Below the pieces are notes generated by a model that was not told the DNA's origin, ran no database searches, and saw nothing but the letters and a program-made list of their open reading frames with translations. From JAWWPG01 sp038327385 (GTDB lineage: Bacteria > Actinomycetota > Actinomycetes > Propionibacteriales > Nocardioidaceae): 29,742 nucleotides of DNA. A program made the translations under genes and the position numbers. Shown one piece after another: positions 1-8,616 of this stretch; within the stretch, counting starts at the first letter, position 1; every line of letters starts with the position of its first letter. The stretch is from contig JBBQKY010000009.1 in the NCBI GenBank assembly GCA_038327385.1, positions 1-29,742 on the forward strand. The letters are read 5' to 3'.

Positions 1-609
1 GAGGGCTGTCGTCGGCTCGTCCGCGATGAGCAGTCGCGGGTTGTTGACGAGCGACATCGCGATCATGGCGCGCTGGCGCATGCCACCGGAGAACTGGTGA
101 GGGAAGTCGTCGACCCGTCGGTCCGGCTGTGGGATGCCGACTAGGTCCAGCATCTCTACGGCGCGGGCCCGCGCCTTCGACCTCGAGACCTTGTTGTGCA
201 GCCGGTAGGCCTCGGTGATCTGTGCACCGATGGTGAAGAACGGGTGCAGGGCGCTCAAGGCATCCTGGAATATCATCGCGACCTCGCTGCCGCGGGTCTT
301 GCGCATGGTCGAGGTCGACGCACCCACGATCTCTGTGCCACCCACCCGGATAGACCCGGTCAGGTGCGTCCGCTTGATGTCGTGCAAACCCAGGATGGCC
401 ATCGAGGACACACTCTTGCCCGACCCCGACTCGCCTACGATACCGAGCGTCTTGCCCATCTCGACCGAGTAGCTCAGGTCGGTGACGGCATGGACGAGCC
501 CGTCGTGCGTCGGAAACTTGACGGTGAGGTTCTCCACGACCAGGAACGGCTCATCGGTGTCGGCGTCTCTACGCTCCAGGGCCGACGGGTCGTCCAGCAC
601 GTAGGTCAC
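1..609 (-). CDS. Oligopeptide/dipeptide ABC transporter ATP-binding protein (DppD/OppD type), 3' end cut off
   Basis: This is the cytoplasmic ATPase of a peptide-type ABC importer, which hydrolyses ATP to drive the two permeases encoded just upstream. The visible 203 residues show Walker A GESGSGKS (59-66), the Q-loop FQD (114-116), the ABC signature FSGGMRQR (173-180) and Walker B ending in ADEPT (196-200). The FSGGMRQR form and the FQDALSALHP stretch are typical of the DppD/OppD branch. The start is a GTG at 609 whose GTGA overlaps the permease stop by four bases, so translation is probably coupled. The His-loop and the C-terminal oligopeptide-transporter extension lie beyond the left edge, as would any OppF-type second ATPase. 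The substrate cannot be read from the sequence; peptides are likely, nickel or other solutes possible. Confidence 0.93.
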   Translation of the reverse strand, partial: MTYVLDDPSALERRDADTDEPFLVVENLTVKFPTHDGLVHAVTDLSYSVEMGKTLGIVGESGSGKSVSSMAILGLHDIKRTHLTGSIRVGGTEIVGASTSTMRKTRGSEVAMIFQDALSALHPFFTIGAQITEAYRLHNKVSRSKARARAVEMLDLVGIPQPDRRVDDFPHQFSGGMRQRAMIAMSLVNNPRLLIADEPTTAL

Positions 610-1601
610 GTGAGCCTCACTCTTGGGTCGAGGACACTGTACAGGACGTCAACGATGATGTTGGCGACAACAATCACCACCGCAGCGAACAGCACCGTGC
701 CGTTGACCGCGGGGTAGTCCAGGTGCTGAACCGCGACCAGGGAGTACAAGCCGATCCCTTGTACGTCGAAGATCTTCTCGGTGAAGATCGTCCCCGTGAG
801 CAGGAACGCGAAGTCGATGCCGAAGATCGTGACGATGGGGACGATGGCCGCGCGGAGGGCGTGTTTGAACACTGTCTTGTTGGTGGACACCCCCTTGGCA
901 GTCGCGGAGCGCACGTAGTCCTCGCCGAGTGACTCGACCATCTGGGTCCGCCCGTAGCGGGCATAGTTCGTGGATCCCACGACGCCCAGGACCAGCCAGG
1001 GTAGAAGCAGACCGACGGCCCATTGGTACGGATTGTGCAAGAACGGGGTGTAGCCGGACTGCGGGAAGATGCCCCAGACGCTGAACAGGTATATCCAGGC
1101 GAGCAGGCACACGATGAAGTACGGGAACGAGCTGACGACGAGGCTGCTCGTCACCAGAGACCTGTCACCAACGCTGCCCCGCCATCGCGCAGCCAACGAA
1201 CCCATGGTGAGACCGAGGAAGAGCTCGATCACGGCACCGCCCAGCGCGATCGACAGGGTAGCTGGAAACCTGTCCAGGAGCTGGCTGCGGACCTCGGTGG
1301 TGTCGAGGTACGAGATGCCGAGGCAGGGTGCGGAGCAGTGGTAGGCGGCTTCGCCCTGGTGGATGGTTCGAGAGACGAAGAGACCCTTGACGAACGTCCC
1401 GTACTGCGTCGCGAACGACTGGTCGAGCCCGAGCGAGTGCTCGAAGAGGTCCATGCGCTCGGACGTGCATCTGCCGTTCGCATTGCACAGGCTCGCTGCG
1501 GGACTGGCCGGACCGAAGACGAACAGCGCAAAGACGATCAGTGACGTGACGGCGACCACCAGAAAAGCTGCGATCAGACGCCGCACGATATATCCGAACA
1601 T
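606..1601 (-). CDS. ABC transporter permease, DppB/OppB type
   Basis: This is an integral membrane permease of a binding-protein-dependent importer (BPD_transp_1 family), 331 residues. The first membrane helix is at about 10-30. An extracytoplasmic segment follows, then further helices and the cytoplasmic EAA-type coupling loop at about 225-255 (GEDYVRSATAKGV), which should contact the ATPase. The C-terminus DPRVRLT is typical of DppB proteins. I chose ATG 1601 because GGAGG lies six bases upstream and the protein then begins MFGYIVRRL, the usual DppB start. An open frame continues to 1682, but only through a homopolymer tract encoding poly-proline, which is not credible protein. The loop after helix 1 is longer than usual and has four cysteines (39, 45, 89, 93), which could form disulfides outside the membrane (inference). 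Confidence 0.92.
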   Translation of the reverse strand: MFGYIVRRLIAAFLVVAVTSLIVFALFVFGPASPAASLCNANGRCTSERMDLFEHSLGLDQSFATQYGTFVKGLFVSRTIHQGEAAYHCSAPCLGISYLDTTEVRSQLLDRFPATLSIALGGAVIELFLGLTMGSLAARWRGSVGDRSLVTSSLVVSSFPYFIVCLLAWIYLFSVWGIFPQSGYTPFLHNPYQWAVGLLLPWLVLGVVGSTNYARYGRTQMVESLGEDYVRSATAKGVSTNKTVFKHALRAAIVPIVTIFGIDFAFLLTGTIFTEKIFDVQGIGLYSLVAVQHLDYPAVNGTVLFAAVVIVVANIIVDVLYSVLDPRVRLT

Positions 1602-1624
1602 CGAACGCCTCCGCTTCAAGAAGA

Positions 1625-1684
1625 GGGTGCGGGGGTGGGGGGGGGGGGGGGGGGGGCCCGCCCCCCCCCCCACCCCCCACACCC
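1625..1684. repeat. G20/C11 homopolymer inverted repeat between binding-protein and permease genes
   Basis: A run of 20 G (1637-1656) is followed by CCC, one G and a run of 11 C (1661-1671). The flanks are also complementary: GGGTG at 1625-1629 can pair with CACCC at 1680-1684. The tract is therefore a long GC-only inverted repeat in the 119-base gap between the binding-protein stop (1721) and the permease start (1601). In the mRNA it would make a very stable stem. It could attenuate or protect transcript after the lipoprotein gene, a common arrangement where binding proteins must outnumber permeases. Exact homopolymer lengths are prone to sequencing and assembly error. Confidence 0.6.
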
Positions 1685-1720
1685 GAGGGTTTCTCGGTCA
1701 CCTGGACCGAGCTGGTGCTG

Positions 1721-3484
1721 CTAGCCGAGCCAGATGTCCTTGAAGGTCCGCTCACCGGTGACGTTGTCGATGAAGTCGTTGTGCACCTTCGAGCCCTTCA
1801 TCTGCGCGGTGGCGTAGTAGTCCCGCACGATCACCGGGAAGTACTTCGTCTGGATGTACTTGTCCAAGGCGTTCCACGCAGCCGGCTGCTTGTCCAGTGG
1901 CAGGAGCTGAATCGCCTTGATTCGGGCGTCCACGGTCGGCTCGGAGAAGGCAGCGTAGTTGGACCCGAACCCATTCGTGGCGATGTCCGTCGTCCCGAAC
2001 AGCGGTGGGATGAAGGAGCTCCCGGACGGCCAGTCCGAGCACCAGCCGACGGAACGCAGGTTGACGTCCGCCTTCGGGTTGGACAGCACGTCCGTCACAT
2101 AGTTAGCCGTCGTGGTGGCGAATGGCTGGGGGTCGAAACCGGCTTGCTTCAGCGCCGTGACGATGACGTTCTTCGCGGCCACCGAGAGTGGGTCGTCGGT
2201 GTAGTACGCGAAGCTGATTTGGTAGTTGAGCGCCTTTGCCGCCGTCAACATGGCCTTGGCCTTCGCCGGGTCGGTCGTGCCCGGAGTGTGACCCGGAAGC
2301 GGGTTGTAGGGTACGCGTCCCTCTGTGCCCGGCGGCATGATGTTCGAAGCCGGGGTACGGGTGACGCCCACGATCTTCCCGCTGGCAGCCCATGCCGCCT
2401 GGTAGGGGTAGGCATACGCCAGCGCCTTGCGCACCTGGATGTCCGTGATCTTGCGGTAGTCCGGGTACAGGATGCCGGTGCAGGGAGTGCTTCCCTTCAC
2501 GAGCCGATCGGGCGCATCCTGGGTGAACTTCTGGTAGTCAGCCGCCAGCACGTCGTCGTCGGAGATCGTGCTCTGGCCCTCGCCAGAGTCCTGCAGCATG
2601 ATCTGGTCGATCTTCGCGCTGTCGGTGGCGAAGTTCATGTCCCAGCCGTCCACGTACTGGTGACGTCCTGGGTCGGTCTTGGCGTCCCAGTACGGGTTCT
2701 TCACCAAGGTCAGCGACTGGCCGGGAGTGTAGTCGGCGAACTTGTACGGCCCGGTCGCCAGCGGGTGGTTCTTGTAGGTGGCCGGGTCGCTGGCCTTCCC
2801 TGGCGGGATGGGGCTCATGGCCGGGAACGCTGCCCAGTACGGCATGTCCGGGAAGGGGAGTTGCATGTGGATGGTGATCTTCATGCCCTTGATGGTGACG
2901 CCGTCGTAGTTCCCCGGATCTTTGTAGGGTCCCTTGTAGGTGTCGCCGTGGAGGAAGTAGACGTTGCTGTAGTTCGCGCCGATCGTGAACGTGGAGCGGT
3001 CGAACGAGCGCTCGATGCCGTACTTGATGTCCTCGGGCGTGACCGGCTGCCCGTTCTCGAACTTGACGCCCGGCCGCAACGTGAAGGTCCACGTCTTGAA
3101 GTCCTTGCTCGGCGTACCGAGGTCGGTGGCCAGGTCCGGGACCAGGATCATGCCCTTGGTCTTGGGGTCGTAGACGTACTGCGTCAGCGACCGGATGACG
3201 AGGCCACTGAGGATCGCGTAGGTGTTCGTGTAGTACGCGTCAGTGGGGTCCATCGTGGTCAGGCCACCGGCGCTGATCAGGTGCACCGTGCCACCGGTCT
3301 TGTGTCCGGGGATCGGCGCCGCCGGAGCCGTGCGGGTGGGGTCCTGCCCCTGCCCGGCCGCTACGGTCTGGAAGTTGCTTGACTCTGGTGCTGGCGGCTT
3401 CGCGGTGGTGCTCGAACCACCACAGGCGGCGAGCGCGAGCAGCGCGACCGCCGATGTGGCGACAATCGGTTTTTTCAACCGCAT
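1721..3484 (-). CDS. Peptide-type ABC transporter substrate-binding lipoprotein (SBP_bac_5 family)
   Basis: This is the extracytoplasmic solute receptor that hands substrate to the flanking permeases, 587 residues. A lipoprotein signal peptide is clear: basic MRLKK, a hydrophobic core, and lipobox LAAC with Cys21 as the predicted lipidated residue. The mature part begins with a Ser/Thr/Pro-rich linker and then the SBP_bac_5 signature region (GGTVHLISAGGLTTMDPTDA, about 60-80). The start is ATG 3484, preceded by GGGAAGG at good spacing. The frame stays open 18 codons further upstream, but those codons would bury the signal peptide. It lies 50 bases after permease C and is followed by the G/C inverted repeat. 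The family binds di- and oligopeptides, nickel, opines and other ligands; the true ligand is unknown. Confidence 0.93.
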   Translation of the reverse strand: MRLKKPIVATSAVALLALAACGGSSTTAKPPAPESSNFQTVAAGQGQDPTRTAPAAPIPGHKTGGTVHLISAGGLTTMDPTDAYYTNTYAILSGLVIRSLTQYVYDPKTKGMILVPDLATDLGTPSKDFKTWTFTLRPGVKFENGQPVTPEDIKYGIERSFDRSTFTIGANYSNVYFLHGDTYKGPYKDPGNYDGVTIKGMKITIHMQLPFPDMPYWAAFPAMSPIPPGKASDPATYKNHPLATGPYKFADYTPGQSLTLVKNPYWDAKTDPGRHQYVDGWDMNFATDSAKIDQIMLQDSGEGQSTISDDDVLAADYQKFTQDAPDRLVKGSTPCTGILYPDYRKITDIQVRKALAYAYPYQAAWAASGKIVGVTRTPASNIMPPGTEGRVPYNPLPGHTPGTTDPAKAKAMLTAAKALNYQISFAYYTDDPLSVAAKNVIVTALKQAGFDPQPFATTTANYVTDVLSNPKADVNLRSVGWCSDWPSGSSFIPPLFGTTDIATNGFGSNYAAFSEPTVDARIKAIQLLPLDKQPAAWNALDKYIQTKYFPVIVRDYYATAQMKGSKVHNDFIDNVTGERTFKDIWLG

Positions 3485-3534
3485 TATCGTACCTTCCCTT
3501 TCGTTGTTGGCTGTGCGTTCCGTCGATGACGAGG

Positions 3535-4551
3535 TCACTGACGAGTTCCTGGATCGAAGGCGTCTCTGACGGAGTCACCGAGGAGGTTGAGGGTCAAGAC
3601 GAGGACAACGAGCACCAGGACCGGGGTGTACAGGTACACCGAATAGGTCTGGTAGTAGTCCTGTGCGCTGGAGATGATCTGTCCGAGGGACGGCGAGCCC
3701 GTGATGCCGAGGCCGAGGAAAGACAGCCCAGCCTCGGCGGCAACGTTGGCCGGGAGGGTCAGGGACAACGAGACGATGATCGGGCCGGCCATGTTCGGGA
3801 GCAGCTCTTTGAAGAGGATCCGTCCGGTCGGGGCTCCGATCACCTGAGCCGCCTGGATGAACTCCCGCTCCCGTAGCGAGATCACATACCCGCGAATCAG
3901 TCGGGCGAGCGGCATCCAGCCGAAGATGACCAGGATCCCGATCAAGGAGATGACCTGTGCCCTGTTGAGCTCGCTCTCGTTGTTCTGGAAATGGCTGGTG
4001 ATGATCGGCGCGAGGGAGATGGCCCCGATCAGGAACGGGAAGCAGAGGAAGACGTCGATGAAGAAGGTGATGATCCTGTCGAGGAACCCTCGCGAGAAGC
4101 CGGCCATCAGGCCGAGGACGATCCCTATCACCATGCTGATGATGGTGGCGACCAGACCGATGAAGAGGTCGGTCCGCAGCCCGTAAAGAAGCCACGCCGT
4201 GTTGTCGACACCGGTGCCGGGGGAGACTCCCAGCGGGTGGTGGATGTCGAAGCCGTGGTTCGGGGGGCCGATCGCCGGCAGGTTGCCTGCGGCTGGGTCG
4301 AGAAGCAGGAAGTCGCCGTCGGTCGTGAGCTTGCCCCACGGCCAGTAGCGGGTGATGAGAGGTGCCGCCAGTGCACAGAGGACCATGAAGGCGATGATGG
4401 AGCCGTTGAAGATTGCGAGCTTGTCCGAGCGGAGCCGCTGGAGGGCGATCTGCGTGGGCGACTTGCCGGCGATCTTCTTGGCCTCGGGGGGCAGACCCGA
4501 GTCCGGCGAGAGCGGTTCGTTCCCGACAGAATCGAGGTCGACAGTTGCCAT
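3535..4551 (-). CDS. ABC transporter permease, DppC/OppC type
   Basis: This is the second permease of the importer, 338 residues. It has a cytoplasmic N-terminal region with the OppC_N-type segment (about 30-70, containing helix 1 at 47-67), a long extracytoplasmic loop (70-125), then the BPD_transp_1 helices with the EAA coupling loop at about 226-255 (LREREFIQAAQVIGA). The C-terminal DSVRDAFDPGTRQ is the usual DppC ending. ATG 4551 has GGAAAGG five bases upstream. It appears to be the first gene of the importer operon, 114 bases after the aspS stop on the same strand. C-A-B-D differs from the usual A-B-C-D-F gene order of this transporter class. Confidence 0.93.
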   Translation of the reverse strand: MATVDLDSVGNEPLSPDSGLPPEAKKIAGKSPTQIALQRLRSDKLAIFNGSIIAFMVLCALAAPLITRYWPWGKLTTDGDFLLLDPAAGNLPAIGPPNHGFDIHHPLGVSPGTGVDNTAWLLYGLRTDLFIGLVATIISMVIGIVLGLMAGFSRGFLDRIITFFIDVFLCFPFLIGAISLAPIITSHFQNNESELNRAQVISLIGILVIFGWMPLARLIRGYVISLREREFIQAAQVIGAPTGRILFKELLPNMAGPIIVSLSLTLPANVAAEAGLSFLGLGITGSPSLGQIISSAQDYYQTYSVYLYTPVLVLVVLVLTLNLLGDSVRDAFDPGTRQ

Positions 4552-4665
4552 GGATGCCTTTCCGGGTGCTCAGCGCGTTAGCAGGAGCCGAAAGGACTGT
4601 AAGCCATCGGTCGTTGCGGTACGACGCAGGAGAGGTAACGATCTGGGAACACTGGCGGGCGAAGC
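4552..4665 (-). promoter_or_regulatory. Gap between aspS and the ABC-importer operon; possible promoter
   Basis: The 114-base gap on the minus strand probably carries the promoter for the importer operon. A weak candidate is CTTACA, a 17-base spacer, then TAACGC, with the -10 about 28 bases before the dppC-like ATG. It is a poor match to consensus and I would not rely on it. I see no clear U-tailed terminator for aspS here. Confidence 0.25.
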
Positions 4666-6441
4666 CTAGTCAGCCGCCGCTGGGTGCGGCGGTTGGGCGT
4701 CGACGCCGGCTTCCCGGCGCTGGGCTGCGCTGATCGGTGCGGGCGCCCCGGTCAGCGGGTCGGCCCCGGAGGCAGTCTTGGGGAACGCGATCACATCCCG
4801 TATCGAGTCGGCCCTGGCCAGCAGCGCACACAGCCGGTCGATGCCGAGAGCGATACCCCCGTGCGGGGGCGGTCCGTAGGAGAACGCGTCGAGCAGGAAG
4901 CCGAACTGGCTTCGTGCCTCCGCCGGGCTCAGCCCGATCACGTCGAAGACCTGCTGCTGCATCTTCGAGCTGTGGATGCGGATCGAGCCACCACCGATCT
5001 CCGACCCGTTCAGCACGATGTCGTATGCCTTGGACAGCGCCGTACCAGGCGACTCGCCGAAGGTGCCCGCCACGGCGTCCAGCGGGGCCGTGAACGGGTG
5101 GTGGACGGCCGTCCAACCGGTCGAGCCGTCGTCGGTGTCGACGGGCTCGAACATCGGCGCATCGACGACCCAGACGAACTCCCAGGCCTCCGTGTCGACG
5201 AGACCGCATCGCTCGCCGACCTCCAGGCGAGCCGCCGCCAGCAGGGCCAGCGTCTCCGTGCGCCTGCCGGCAGCGAAGAACACGCAGTCCCCCGGCGCGG
5301 CTCCGGCGTGGGCGGCGAGGCCCGCGCGCTCCGCGTCGGACAGGTTCTTCGCCACCGGACCGCCGAGCGCGCCGCCCTCTCCTACCAGGACGTACGCAAG
5401 TCCGCGGGCGCCCCGGGACCGCGCCCAGTCCTGCCAGCCGTCGAGCTCCTTGCGCGCCTGCGATGCGCCGCCCGGCATCACGACAGCTCCCACATGGAAG
5501 TCGCTGCCGCTGCCGCGGAAGATCCGGAACGGCGTGTCGGCGAAGTACTCCGTGAAGTCGACGAGCTCGTTGCCGAACCGCAGGTCGGGCCGGTCGATCC
5601 CGAAGCGGCGCAGCGCCTCGTCGTAGGTCATCCGCGGGATCGGCAGCGCGATCTCGTGGCCGGCCACGTCCCGCCAGACCGCGACCAGCAGGTCTTCGAT
5701 GAGAGCCTGGACGTCCGCGGCCGTGCAAAAGCTCATCTCGACGTCGAGCTGGCTGAACTCGGGCTGCCGGTCGGAGCGGAAGTCCTCATCGCGAAAGCAT
5801 CGGGCGATCTGGAAGTAGCGCTCCATGCCCGCGACCATGAGCAGCTGCTTGAACAGCTGCGGCGACTGGGGCAGCGCGTACCAGGACCCGGGCTGCAGGC
5901 GCACCGGCACCAGGAAGTCGCGCGCGCCCTCGGGCGTCGACCGGGTCAGGTAGGGCGTCTCGATGTCCAGGAAGTCGTGGCGGGCCATCACCTCCCGGAT
6001 GATGCGGGTGACGTTCGCGCGCAGCTTGATGTTGGCCGCCATGGCCGGGCGGCGCAGGTCGAGGTAGCGGTGCGCGAGCCGCACCTCCTCGCTGACCGGT
6101 GTTGTGTGGTGCTCCTCCACCGGGAACGGCAAGGCGGCAGACTCGCTCAGCACCTCGACCCGGGCGGCGACAACCTCGATCTCGCCGCTCGGGAGGTTCG
6201 GGTTCGCGTTGCCGGCCGGTCGGGCCGCAACCTCCCCCGTCACGAGCACGCAGTACTCCGCGCGCAGCGGTCGCGCGGCCTCCTCGTCGCGGATCACCAC
6301 CTGCGCAACACCGCTGCCGTCGCGCAGGTCGACGAAGGCGACGCCGCCGTGGTCGCGCCGCCGGGCCACCCAGCCGGCCAGCGAGACCGTCTGGCCGATG
6401 TCGCGGGAGCGGAGCCGGCCGGCCTCGTGGGTGCGAATCAC
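4666..6441 (-). CDS. aspS: Aspartyl-tRNA synthetase
   Basis: It charges tRNA with aspartate in the cytoplasm (class IIb synthetase). The 591 residues match the usual bacterial length: an N-terminal OB-fold anticodon-binding domain (about 1-110), a catalytic core with motif 2 FRDED (216-220) and motif 3 GIALGIDRL (529-537), and the bacterial GAD insertion between them (about 290-420). The start is GTG 6441. Its GTGA overlaps the hisS stop by four bases, and AAGGAG lies five bases upstream inside hisS. The anticodon-domain motif RRRDHGG has His at residue 31, the residue type associated with non-discriminating AspRS enzymes, which also charge tRNA-Asn with Asp for GatCAB; that reading is tentative. 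It is the third gene of the hydrolase-hisS-aspS operon. Confidence 0.97.
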   Translation of the reverse strand: MIRTHEAGRLRSRDIGQTVSLAGWVARRRDHGGVAFVDLRDGSGVAQVVIRDEEAARPLRAEYCVLVTGEVAARPAGNANPNLPSGEIEVVAARVEVLSESAALPFPVEEHHTTPVSEEVRLAHRYLDLRRPAMAANIKLRANVTRIIREVMARHDFLDIETPYLTRSTPEGARDFLVPVRLQPGSWYALPQSPQLFKQLLMVAGMERYFQIARCFRDEDFRSDRQPEFSQLDVEMSFCTAADVQALIEDLLVAVWRDVAGHEIALPIPRMTYDEALRRFGIDRPDLRFGNELVDFTEYFADTPFRIFRGSGSDFHVGAVVMPGGASQARKELDGWQDWARSRGARGLAYVLVGEGGALGGPVAKNLSDAERAGLAAHAGAAPGDCVFFAAGRRTETLALLAAARLEVGERCGLVDTEAWEFVWVVDAPMFEPVDTDDGSTGWTAVHHPFTAPLDAVAGTFGESPGTALSKAYDIVLNGSEIGGGSIRIHSSKMQQQVFDVIGLSPAEARSQFGFLLDAFSYGPPPHGGIALGIDRLCALLARADSIRDVIAFPKTASGADPLTGAPAPISAAQRREAGVDAQPPHPAAAD

Positions 6442-7781
6442 GTGGTCTCCTTGGTGATGATGCGGGGACGGAGGTCCTGGTGCGGTGGCGTCCAGGAGTC
6501 CGCGTCGGCCGGCAGCTGGACTCCCGAGCGGATGTCCTTCACCTCGTCCGGAGCGCCGTCCATGCCGGGGAACCAGACGAACGGGATGCCGCGCCGCTCC
6601 GCGTAGCGGATCTGCCTGCCGAACTTCTGTGCGGTCTCGACCACTTCGCAGGGGATCCCGCGAGCCCGCAGCCGTTGGGCGAGCGACGTACTCATCGGGC
6701 GGGACTCGTCGTCCACCAGCGCGATCAGCACCGCGGACGGGACCGGACGGCTCCCGCTGAGCACTCCGTCGGCGAACAGTGGCACGAGCGTGCGGGAGGT
6801 GCCGAAGGAGACGCCGACTCCCGGATAGGTCGTCCTGCCGTCCGAGGCCAGCGCGTCGTAGCGGCCGCCGCCACCGACGGACTTGAGCCGCTCGTAGCCG
6901 CTCATGAAGATCTCCAGGACAGTGCCGGTGTAGTAGTCCAGGCCACGGGCGATGCGCAGGTTCGCCTCGACGTCGACGCGACCACCGACAGAAGCCGACG
7001 CGCCCACGACGACGACTGCCAGCTCCTGCAGGCCGGTGTCCAGCAGCTCGTCCGTGACGCCCAGCTCCAAGACCTGCTCGACGAAGGACGCGTCCGCGGT
7101 TCTGATGGTCGCCAGCCGCAGGCAGCGTTCGGCCTGCGCACTGGAAGCCCCGGCATCGCGGACCAGCAGCCGCGCGACCTCATCCGCCGGCAGCTTGTCG
7201 AGCTTGTCGATCGTGCGGATGGCCGCCCTGACGTCGCCGATGCCGAGCCCTCGGTAGAACCCCTCGATGAGCTTGCGGTTGTTGACCTGCACGGAGAGCC
7301 GCGGGATAGGCAGCTCGGCCAGCGCCGCAGCCATCACCGATACGACCTCGACGTCGTGGTGGACGGCCAGCTCACCGACGCCGACGACGTCGACGTCGGC
7401 CTGCGTGAACTCGCGGAAGCGCCCCTCCTGGGGCCGCTCACCTCGCCAGGCCCTCTGGATCTGGTAGCGGCGGAAGGGGAACTCCAGCCTGCCCGCGTTC
7501 TCGAGGACGTAGCGGGCGAACGGGACTGTCAGGTCGTAGTGCAGGCCCAGGCCAGAGTCGGAGGCGTCGTTCTCGGCGTGCAGTCGGCGAAGGACGTAGA
7601 CCTCTTTGTCGATGTCGCCGTCTTTCAGCAGCACGTCCAGCGGCTCGGCGGCTCGTGTCTCGATGTTGGCGAAGCCGTGCAGCTCGAAGACCGCGCGCAG
7701 CCGGTCGATGATCTCGAGCTCCGCGAAGCGCTGCGCCGGCAGCAGCTCCGGGAAGCCGCTGACCGGTGTGGGTCTGGTCAC
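6438..7781 (-). CDS. hisS: Histidyl-tRNA synthetase
   Basis: It attaches histidine to tRNA-His (class IIa, dimeric, cytoplasmic). The protein is 447 residues, slightly longer than the common 420-430. The catalytic core has motif 2 (residues 105-129, including RAWRGERPQEGRFREF), the histidine-specific RGLDYYTG (279-286) and the glycine-rich GGGGRYD (303-309). A C-terminal anticodon-binding domain follows at about 340-420. The N-terminal stretch SGFPELLPAQR is typical of actinobacterial HisRS. The start is GTG 7781, overlapping the upstream hydrolase stop by four bases (GTGA). aspS overlaps its 3' end in the same way, so the three genes look like one translationally coupled operon. Confidence 0.97.
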   Translation of the reverse strand: MTRPTPVSGFPELLPAQRFAELEIIDRLRAVFELHGFANIETRAAEPLDVLLKDGDIDKEVYVLRRLHAENDASDSGLGLHYDLTVPFARYVLENAGRLEFPFRRYQIQRAWRGERPQEGRFREFTQADVDVVGVGELAVHHDVEVVSVMAAALAELPIPRLSVQVNNRKLIEGFYRGLGIGDVRAAIRTIDKLDKLPADEVARLLVRDAGASSAQAERCLRLATIRTADASFVEQVLELGVTDELLDTGLQELAVVVVGASASVGGRVDVEANLRIARGLDYYTGTVLEIFMSGYERLKSVGGGGRYDALASDGRTTYPGVGVSFGTSRTLVPLFADGVLSGSRPVPSAVLIALVDDESRPMSTSLAQRLRARGIPCEVVETAQKFGRQIRYAERRGIPFVWFPGMDGAPDEVKDIRSGVQLPADADSWTPPHQDLRPRIITKETT

Positions 7782-8479
7782 AGCCGCTCACCAGGCGCGT
7801 CGACGACCAGGTCGAGCAGGAACGGGTTGGTCGCCCGCTCCTTCCCGATCGTGGTCTGCGGTCCGTGCCCGGGGAGGACGACGATGTCATCGGCAAGCGG
7901 GAGCACCTTGGCCGTAAGACTGCGCAGCATGGTGGGGTGGTCGCCGCCGGGCAGGTCGGTCCTGCCGATGGAGCCGGCGAACAGCAGGTCGCCGGAGAAC
8001 AGCACCTCGGTCGCCACCGAGGGGTCGTCGTACGGCGACCGGAACGTCACGGAGCCCGGGGTGTGCCCGGGCGTGTGGTCGACGAGGAGCTCGAGCCCAG
8101 CCAGCCGCAGCTGAGCACCGTCGGCGAGCTCGCGCACGTCGTCGGGCTCGGCGAACCGGTAGCTGCCGCCGAGCAGCATCGCTGCGGTCTCCGGCGACAG
8201 ACCCGCCATCGGGTCGGTGAGCAGCGGGCGGTCCGCCGGGTGGATGTAGGCCACCGCGTCGTACGCGCCGGCAACCGGAGCGACGCACCACATGTGGTCG
8301 ATGTGCCCATGCGTGACCAGGACCGCGGCGGGGCGCAGGCGGTGCTCGCGAACCACATCGGCGACCCCGGCGGCGGCATCCTTGCCGGGATCGACGATGA
8401 CGCACTCCTCACCCGGCCCGGGCGCAACCACGTAGCAGTTGGTGCTCCAGGGGCCTGCAGGAAAGGCAGCGAGGAGCAC
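7778..8479 (-). CDS. Metallo-beta-lactamase-fold hydrolase (glyoxalase II-like)
   Basis: This is a single-domain MBL-fold protein of 233 residues. The metal-binding motif HGHIDH (57-62) is intact, with further ligands His139 (PGHTPGS), Asp164 (SGDLLF) and His205 (PGHGPQTT). It therefore probably binds two metal ions and hydrolyses a thioester or similar substrate. It lacks the C-terminal HAGH domain of true glyoxalase II, so it belongs with the short YcbL-like hydrolases and its substrate is unknown. The start is GTG 8479, with purine-rich GGGAAAGGG upstream. It is the first gene of the operon with hisS and aspS. An MBL gene next to hisS is conserved in actinobacteria (Rv2581c in M. tuberculosis, from memory). 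Confidence 0.9.
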   Translation of the reverse strand: MLLAAFPAGPWSTNCYVVAPGPGEECVIVDPGKDAAAGVADVVREHRLRPAAVLVTHGHIDHMWCVAPVAGAYDAVAYIHPADRPLLTDPMAGLSPETAAMLLGGSYRFAEPDDVRELADGAQLRLAGLELLVDHTPGHTPGSVTFRSPYDDPSVATEVLFSGDLLFAGSIGRTDLPGGDHPTMLRSLTAKVLPLADDIVVLPGHGPQTTIGKERATNPFLLDLVVDAPGERL

Positions 8480-8544
8480 GACGTTCCCTTTCCCTGAGCC
8501 TGGTGCGACGGGCTAGGGCAGCCTACCGGGGCGGCTCGCCCGCG

Positions 8545-8575
8545 TTCACGCTGAGGCGCGTCGTTCTCCTAGACT
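8545..8575 (+). promoter_or_regulatory. Candidate promoter for the small membrane protein and DUF349 genes
   Basis: In the divergent gap 8480-8616, the plus strand has TAGACT (8570-8575), a good -10 of the actinobacterial TAnnnT type. The best -35-like hexamer is TTCACG (8545-8550), with a long 19-base spacer. A start near 8582 would give a leader of about 35 bases before GTG 8617. The prediction rests mainly on the -10. Confidence 0.4.
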
Positions 8576-8616
8576 GAGCAACCGGTCCTGCGCATGCGGG
8601 CGTCGTGGAGGTACCC

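Noticed and set aside
1602..1682. N-terminal extension of the DppB-like permease with a poly-proline stretch
   Set aside because: It is only the reading of the G/C homopolymer. A good ribosome site and the family's normal N-terminus start at 1601.
1715..3382. Long plus-strand open frame opposite the binding-protein gene, and similar long frames opposite aspS, hisS, relA and pdxS
   Set aside because: They have no domain resemblance or ribosome sites. They arise from high GC content at third positions of the true genes on the other strand.
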